Of a stretch of 64,000 nt of DNA, positions 59,599 to 64,000 are shown one piece after another. The notes under the pieces were generated by a model that was not told the origin of the DNA, did no database searches, and saw only the letters and a program-made list of their open reading frames with translations. The DNA is taken from assembly GCF_020567375.1 (NCBI RefSeq), contig NZ_JAJBZM010000001.1, positions 1,223,935 to 1,287,934 of the forward strand, in the 5' to 3' direction. How positions within the stretch are numbered: position 1 is the first letter of the stretch; each line of letters begins with the position of its first letter. Position numbers and translations under genes: made by a program. The stretch is from Janibacter melonis (GTDB lineage: Bacteria > Actinomycetota > Actinomycetes > Actinomycetales > Dermatophilaceae).

Positions 59599-61109
59599 CG
59601 GACCACCCCGGGCAGCGCGTCGAGGACGGGCGCGGTGAGCGAGGTGACGACGCCGGGCGCCACGCCGAGCACGACGGTGAGCGCGGCGAGGACGACGAGC
59701 ACGAGCAGGTCGGCGCGCGGCACGACGACGCGCGCGCCCTCCGGGTCGCTCCCGGTCGCGCTCGCGCCGTGGCTCGCGTCGCCGAGCCACACGGCGCGCA
59801 CGACGCGCACGGCGTAGGCGCCGCCGAGGGCGGCCCCCGCAGCGGCGAGGACGGCGAGCACGTCGTAGGCGGCCTGGGGCCGGTCGGTCGCGGGCTGCCA
59901 CGCGGAGACGAGTGCCCCGAGCTCGCCCCAGAAGGGCGCGAGCCCCGGCAGGCCGGCACCGGCGGCGAGCCCGACGAGGAGGAGCACCCCGAGCCGGGGG
60001 TGGGTGTCGCGCAGGGCGGCCCGGTCGCACAGCAGGCCGCTCCCCCACCCCGAGCGCAGCACACCCACGACGGCGAAGAGCAGCGCAGACACGACGCCGT
60101 GGGCGAGGTTCCCGAGCACCGCGGCGACGACGCCGGTCCGGGTGCCGGTCGACAGCGCGAGGACGACGAAGCCCATGTGCGCGACGGAGGACCAGGCGAC
60201 GAGCCGCTTGAGCTCGAGCTCGATGAGGCAGACGAGACCGCCCCAGAGGATGCCGACGACGCCGAGGACACCAAGCACCGGGGCGATCTGCGCGAAGCCG
60301 TCGGGCACGCTCGCCAGGGGCAGCCGGATGAGCCCGTAGGTGCCGAGCTTGAGCAGCACCGCCGCGAGCAGCATCGACCCGGCGGTCGGTGCGCTCGAGT
60401 GGGCGACGGGCAGCCAGGAGTGCAGCGGCCAGACGGGCACCTTGATCGCCAGCCCCGCGGTGAGCAGACCGGCGACGAGCAGCTGCTGGCCGCTCGTCAG
60501 CCCGCTGCCGGCCGTCGCCGCGAGCGTCTCGAGGTCGGAGGTGCCGGACAGCCGGACGAGCAGGAGCACCCCGAGCAGCAGCACGACCGAGCCGAGCCCG
60601 GTGGCGAGCACGAAGAGCCAGCCCGCCTCGCGGCGCGAGCGGGGGTCGCCGTAACGGGTGATGAGCACCCACATCGGCACGAGCACGCACTCGAGCCCGA
60701 CCACGAAGAGGATCGCGTCGCGCGCGGCGAAGGTGAGCAGCGCGGCGGCCGCGGTGAGCAGCAGGCAGGCGGCGAAGGTCCCCTCGCTCGCCTCCTCGCG
60801 CTCGCTGCCGTCGCCCGCGTCCGCCGGGCGCGAGCGGTGCACGAGCGCGGCGAGCGCCGTGACGAGCAGCGTGAGCGCCATGAGCGGCCCGGAGAGCCCG
60901 TCGACCGCGAGCGCGAGGCGCAGCCCGAGGGCCGGCAGCCACGGCAGGTCGACGGCACCGCCGCCGGCCCACGCCGCGAGGAGGAGCACGAGCGAGACGA
61001 GCGAGGTGACGACGACGACCTGGGCAGACCGGCCGCGGCCCGCGCCGCCGATGAGGGCGACGGCGGCGACGACGGGCAGAGCGAGCGCCAGGGCGAGGAC
61101 GAGGCTCAT
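59595..61109 (-). CDS. nuoM: NADH-quinone oxidoreductase subunit M
   Basis: A 504-residue antiporter-like subunit. The conserved glutamate is in VVGLECVLVPMWVLI and the lysine in LAIKVPVWPLHSWLPVAHSS. AAVLLKLGTYGLIR and LVAWSSVAHMGFVVLAL are diagnostic. A charged insert (RPADAGDGSEREEASEG) follows helix 3. It overlaps nuoN and nuoL by 4 bases each. Confidence 0.95.
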   Translation of the reverse strand: MSLVLALALALPVVAAVALIGGAGRGRSAQVVVVTSLVSLVLLLAAWAGGGAVDLPWLPALGLRLALAVDGLSGPLMALTLLVTALAALVHRSRPADAGDGSEREEASEGTFAACLLLTAAAALLTFAARDAILFVVGLECVLVPMWVLITRYGDPRSRREAGWLFVLATGLGSVVLLLGVLLLVRLSGTSDLETLAATAGSGLTSGQQLLVAGLLTAGLAIKVPVWPLHSWLPVAHSSAPTAGSMLLAAVLLKLGTYGLIRLPLASVPDGFAQIAPVLGVLGVVGILWGGLVCLIELELKRLVAWSSVAHMGFVVLALSTGTRTGVVAAVLGNLAHGVVSALLFAVVGVLRSGWGSGLLCDRAALRDTHPRLGVLLLVGLAAGAGLPGLAPFWGELGALVSAWQPATDRPQAAYDVLAVLAAAGAALGGAYAVRVVRAVWLGDASHGASATGSDPEGARVVVPRADLLVLVVLAALTVVLGVAPGVVTSLTAPVLDALPGVVR

Positions 61110-62863
61110 CCGAGCACCCCCGGCGACGCGGCGGGCTCGGTGAGGAGCACCACGAGGGTGGCCCCGAGGAGGAGCAGGAGCGCCAGCGCGACGAGCAGGG
61201 TGGCGCTGCCGGGCCGGCTGCGCCGGTGCGCGACCTCTCCGGCCCCGCCGAGCCCGGCGACGAGCCACCCGGCGCCGCGCACGTAGGTGCCGATGACGGC
61301 GTCGTCGACGAAGCGCACGAGCCGGGCGAGCGCGAGCACCGGTACGACGACCCCCGCGACGTAGACCCGGTCGGCGTGCAGACCGGCGTCGGCGAGGCGG
61401 GAGGCGCGGCCCGTGCCGTCGCCGACGGGGTCACGGTCGAGGCAGGCCCACGCGCCGGCGGCCCCGCCGAGCAGGACGAGCAGGGTGACGAGGAGGAGCA
61501 GGAGCAGCGACGCGTGCCCCGCGGGGTCGAAGGCGCCGAGCCAGATGGCGATCGCGCCCAGCGTCGTGCCGGCGGCGAGGACGACGAGGACGACGACGAT
61601 CGCCGGCGGCATGACCGCCCGGGTGCGCGCCACCTCGTCGCGCCGGCCGACCGCGAGGACGACGAGCGCCCGCGCGCTGTAGGCGGCGGTGAGCACGACG
61701 GTGAGCAGGAGCGCGCCGAGGACGAGGACCGGCAGCCACGCGGGCTCGCCGGACCGTCCCGCGTCACGGGTGGAGGCGAGGGCGACGGCGACCACGTGCT
61801 CCTTGCTCACCCCGCCGACGAGCACGGGCACCCCGGCGAGGGCGGCGAGCCCGAGGGCCCACGACATGAGCGCGACGGGGTGGCGTCGCGCCGCCCCGGT
61901 CAGACGCGTCGCCGCGGTCCCGCCGGCCGTCGTCGCGAGCCAGCCGAGGGTGAGGAAGAGCAGCGCCTTGAAGAGCGCGTGGCCGTACATGTGGGCCAGG
62001 CCCGCGCCGACCGCGCCGTGGTCCTGCGGACCGGCGCCGACGAGGGCGAAGGGGGAGAGCATGATCGCGACCTGGCTCACCGTCGACCACGCGAGGAGGC
62101 GCTTGACGTCGGCCTGCAGGGCCGCGAGGAGCGCGCCGAGGACCATCGTCGCCGACACGCTGAGGCCGAGCAGGACCCGCGCGCCGGTGGCCGACGCGAG
62201 CAGCGGGGCGAGCTGGGCGAGGAGCACGGTGCCGGCGGCCACCATCGTCGCGGCGTGGATGAGGGCCGAGGCCGGGGTCGGGCCCTCCATCGCGTCGGGC
62301 AGCCAGTCCGAGAAGGGCAGCTGCGCGGCCTTGCCGAGCACGCCGACGACGACCATGAGCAGCGCCCAGGTGACGAGCGGGGCGCCGAGCAGACGCGCAC
62401 CGGTGCTCTGCCAGTGCTCGGTGATGCCCGCCAGCGAGGTCGTGCCGGCGCCCGCGACGAGCAGGGCGACACCGCTGACGAGGGCGATGTCGGCGGCGCG
62501 GGTGACGAGGTAGGCCTTGTGCGCCGCCCGACGGGCGGCGGCCCGCCCGGAGTCGTGCCCGACGAGCAGGTACGAGCACCAGCCCATGACCTCCCAGCCG
62601 ACGAGGCTGAGGACGAGGTCCCCGGAGAGCACGAGGAGGAGCATCGCCGCGCCGAAGAGCGTGACCGTGCTCTGGAAGGAGCGGCGTCGGGGGTCGTCGC
62701 GCAGGTACCACAGCGAGTACACCTGGACGCAGAGCGTGACGAGCAGGACGACGGCCGCGATGGTCAGCGTCGTCGCCGTGAGCGAGAGCGCGGGGTCGAA
62801 GGAGACGCTGCCGATCTCGGCGCCGGGCAGGGGGATCTCGCGTCCCGAGAGCGCGGCCCTCAC
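61106..62863 (-). CDS. nuoL: NADH-quinone oxidoreductase subunit L (short N-terminus)
   Basis: A 585-residue antiporter-like subunit. The glutamate of GWEVMGWCSYLLVGH and the lysine of LGKAAQLPFSDWLPDAMEGP are kept, as is LIHAATMVAAG. The C-terminal amphipathic stretch and last helix are present. The start is GTG 62863, overlapping the nuoK stop. From there only about 30 residues precede the helix aligned with helix 3 of normal NuoL (LTIAAVVLLVTLCVQVYSLW), so the first two helices are missing. No earlier start is possible without running through nuoK. Confidence 0.9.
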   Translation of the reverse strand: MRAALSGREIPLPGAEIGSVSFDPALSLTATTLTIAAVVLLVTLCVQVYSLWYLRDDPRRRSFQSTVTLFGAAMLLLVLSGDLVLSLVGWEVMGWCSYLLVGHDSGRAAARRAAHKAYLVTRAADIALVSGVALLVAGAGTTSLAGITEHWQSTGARLLGAPLVTWALLMVVVGVLGKAAQLPFSDWLPDAMEGPTPASALIHAATMVAAGTVLLAQLAPLLASATGARVLLGLSVSATMVLGALLAALQADVKRLLAWSTVSQVAIMLSPFALVGAGPQDHGAVGAGLAHMYGHALFKALLFLTLGWLATTAGGTAATRLTGAARRHPVALMSWALGLAALAGVPVLVGGVSKEHVVAVALASTRDAGRSGEPAWLPVLVLGALLLTVVLTAAYSARALVVLAVGRRDEVARTRAVMPPAIVVVLVVLAAGTTLGAIAIWLGAFDPAGHASLLLLLLVTLLVLLGGAAGAWACLDRDPVGDGTGRASRLADAGLHADRVYVAGVVVPVLALARLVRFVDDAVIGTYVRGAGWLVAGLGGAGEVAHRRSRPGSATLLVALALLLLLGATLVVLLTEPAASPGVLG

Positions 62864-63168
62864 CGGGCGTCCTCGTCGGCGGGACGGTCGAGGTCGACGT
62901 GGCCGCGGGCGCGGTAGGCGGCGACGAGGACGGCGAGCGCGAGGACGACCTCGGCCGCCGCGATGGTGATGACGAAGAGGGTGAGGACGTTTCCGCTCGC
63001 GGTCGTGTCCGGCCCGTGGGCGCCGGCGGTGACGAGGAGGACCCCGGCGGCGAGGAGCACGAGCTCGAGGGCGACGAGGACGAGCATCGCGTTGCGCCGG
63101 GCGAGCACCCCGTAGACCCCGACCCCGGCGAGGACGGACGCGACGACGACGGCGACCTGAGCGCTCAT
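62860..63168 (-). CDS. nuoK: NADH-quinone oxidoreductase subunit K
   Basis: A 102-residue, three-helix subunit. MLVLVALELVLLAAGVLLVT holds the conserved membrane glutamate, and FVITIAAAEVVLALAVLVAA the second one. The hydrophilic tail HVDLDRPADEDAR is slightly extended. It overlaps both neighbours by 4 bases. Confidence 0.95.
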   Translation of the reverse strand: MSAQVAVVVASVLAGVGVYGVLARRNAMLVLVALELVLLAAGVLLVTAGAHGPDTTASGNVLTLFVITIAAAEVVLALAVLVAAYRARGHVDLDRPADEDAR

Positions 63169-63680
63169 CGCCGACCACGCGTCGAGGTGCCGCGCTCCCG
63201 GGTGATCGCGAGCGCGGCGACGAGGGCGACGAGCAGCAGCAGCGAGAGCAGCTCGAAGGGCCACACCCACGTCCCGAAGACCTGGGCGGCGATCCCTTCG
63301 CTCGAGGCGGCCCGCGGCTCGCCCTCCTCCCACGACCGGGCGAGCGGCAGGAGGACGAGGAGGAGCAGACCGGTGGTGCCGAGCCCGGCGAGGGCGGCGA
63401 CGACGCGCCGCGCGGGCGGGCCGCTGTGCTCGGCGAGGGGGCGAAGGGGTGAGCGCGTCACCATGAGCGCGAGGACGAAGAGGACGACGACGGCCCCGAC
63501 GTAGACGAGGACCTGCACGAGCGCGACGAGCTCGGCACCGAGCGCGAGGTAGATGCCCGCGCCGCCGAGGAGGGCGACGACGAGCCAGAGGACGGCGCGC
63601 AGCAGCCGGGCCGAGGTGACGGCGCGGACGGCGGCGAGCACGGTGACAAGACCGAGGACGACGAGGGCGCTCTCAGCCAC
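63165..63680 (-). CDS. nuoJ: NADH-quinone oxidoreductase subunit J
   Basis: A 171-residue subunit with five helices. [20 protein letters not shown] is the diagnostic third-helix region with the pi-bulge Tyr/Gly. The C-terminal helix ([20 protein letters not shown]) is typical. It starts at GTG 63680, overlapping the nuoI stop by 8 bases. Confidence 0.95.
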   Translation of the reverse strand: MAESALVVLGLVTVLAAVRAVTSARLLRAVLWLVVALLGGAGIYLALGAELVALVQVLVYVGAVVVLFVLALMVTRSPLRPLAEHSGPPARRVVAALAGLGTTGLLLLVLLPLARSWEEGEPRAASSEGIAAQVFGTWVWPFELLSLLLLVALVAALAITRERGTSTRGRR

Positions 63681-64000
63681 GTGCGCGACCTCCCCGCGCG
63701 GGCTTGCTCGCGGCGCTCACCTCGGACGCGGGCTCGGCGCCGGGGTCGAGCGGCGGCGGCGCGGGGGCGGTCTCGACCCACTGGCCGAGCCGCTCCTTCT
63801 CGTGGAGCAGGTCGCGGATGTCGCCCTCGGCGTACTCGAAGGCCGGGCTCCACAGCAGCGCGTCGAAGGGGCAGACCTCGACGCAGATGCCGCAGTACAT
63901 GCACAGCGAGAAGTCGATGGCGAAGCGGTCGAGGACGTTGCGCTGACGGGCGCGACCGCCGCCGGCCGGGGCCTCGACGGTCTCCTTGTGCGAGTCGATG
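63673..64000 (-). CDS. nuoI: NADH-quinone oxidoreductase subunit I (3' part only)
   Basis: The last 109 codons of the ferredoxin-like subunit; the rest lies beyond the right edge. The visible 4Fe-4S motif is [20 protein letters not shown] (CxxCxxCxxxCP). [21 protein letters not shown] follows, then a Pro/Ala-rich tail of about 35 residues. The first cluster should lie just outside the window. Confidence 0.93.
   Translation of the reverse strand, partial: IDSHKETVEAPAGGGRARQRNVLDRFAIDFSLCMYCGICVEVCPFDALLWSPAFEYAEGDIRDLLHEKERLGQWVETAPAPPPLDPGAEPASEVSAASKPARGGRARG

Overview
The window is chromosomal DNA from a high-GC actinobacterium. The evidence is the gene order tRNA-Tyr / tRNA-Thr-tRNA-Met-rpmG-hadA-hadB-murB and tRNA-Trp-secE-nusG-rplK-rplA-rplJ-rplL-rpoB-rpoC, the long acidic NusG N-terminus, many GTG starts, GTGA/ATGA coupling and frequent leaderless-type promoters. 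Protein style suggests Micrococcales, possibly an Intrasporangiaceae-like genus; that placement is inference. No phage, insertion sequence or CRISPR array was seen.

1-10.4 kb is the transcription/translation core on the minus strand: tRNA-Trp, secE, nusG, rplK, rplA, rplJ, rplL, rpoB and the 5' part of rpoC. A cardiolipin-synthase-type gene is set between rplL and rpoB on the plus strand. 10.6-17.2 kb (plus) holds a coupled four-gene metabolic operon (type Ie aspartate aminotransferase, adenosine-deaminase-like protein, lactone-oxidase-like flavoprotein, alanine-racemase-fold enzyme) and a secreted subtilase. 17.2-21.5 kb (minus) carries murB, a HadAB-type dehydratase pair, rpmG, three tRNAs, a thioesterase, Tag and a membrane protein. 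21.5-25.1 kb has yajQ, unknown genes and a YqcI/YcgG plus DUF1989 pair that may act on a guanidino-type compound.

25.1-49.7 kb is a large acyl-CoA catabolic island: two acyl-CoA ligases, a single-chain acyl-CoA carboxylase, thiolase, four acyl-CoA dehydrogenases, three SDRs, MaoC hydratase, thioesterase, two medium-chain reductases, an APH-type kinase, a HAD protein, two MFS transporters, an enoyl-CoA hydratase and one TetR regulator. Four of its promoter regions carry the same 14-bp palindrome (TGAA-N6-TTCA) overlapping recognisable -35/-10 boxes. I read this as one regulon, probably controlled by the TetR protein at 43.7-44.4 kb. The HAD, ACAD11-type dehydrogenase and APH kinase genes are adjacent, and they are the separated parts of vertebrate ACAD10/ACAD11. 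This suggests catabolism of 4-hydroxy (or similarly hydroxylated or branched) acids by phosphorylation at CoA level.

49.7-51.3 kb is an alkylation-repair operon with a small sigma factor between two alkyltransferases. 51.3-58.1 kb has a quinone oxidoreductase, aminopeptidase N, a methyltransferase, HtpX and a secreted M28 peptidase. 58.1-64.0 kb is the distal nuo operon (nuoN, M, L, K, J and partial I), in which NuoL appears to lack its usual N-terminal helices. Other points of note are a duplicated terminator module (43.4-43.7 kb), a strongly over-represented octamer CCCCTTCG and a set of near-identical leaderless promoter boxes.
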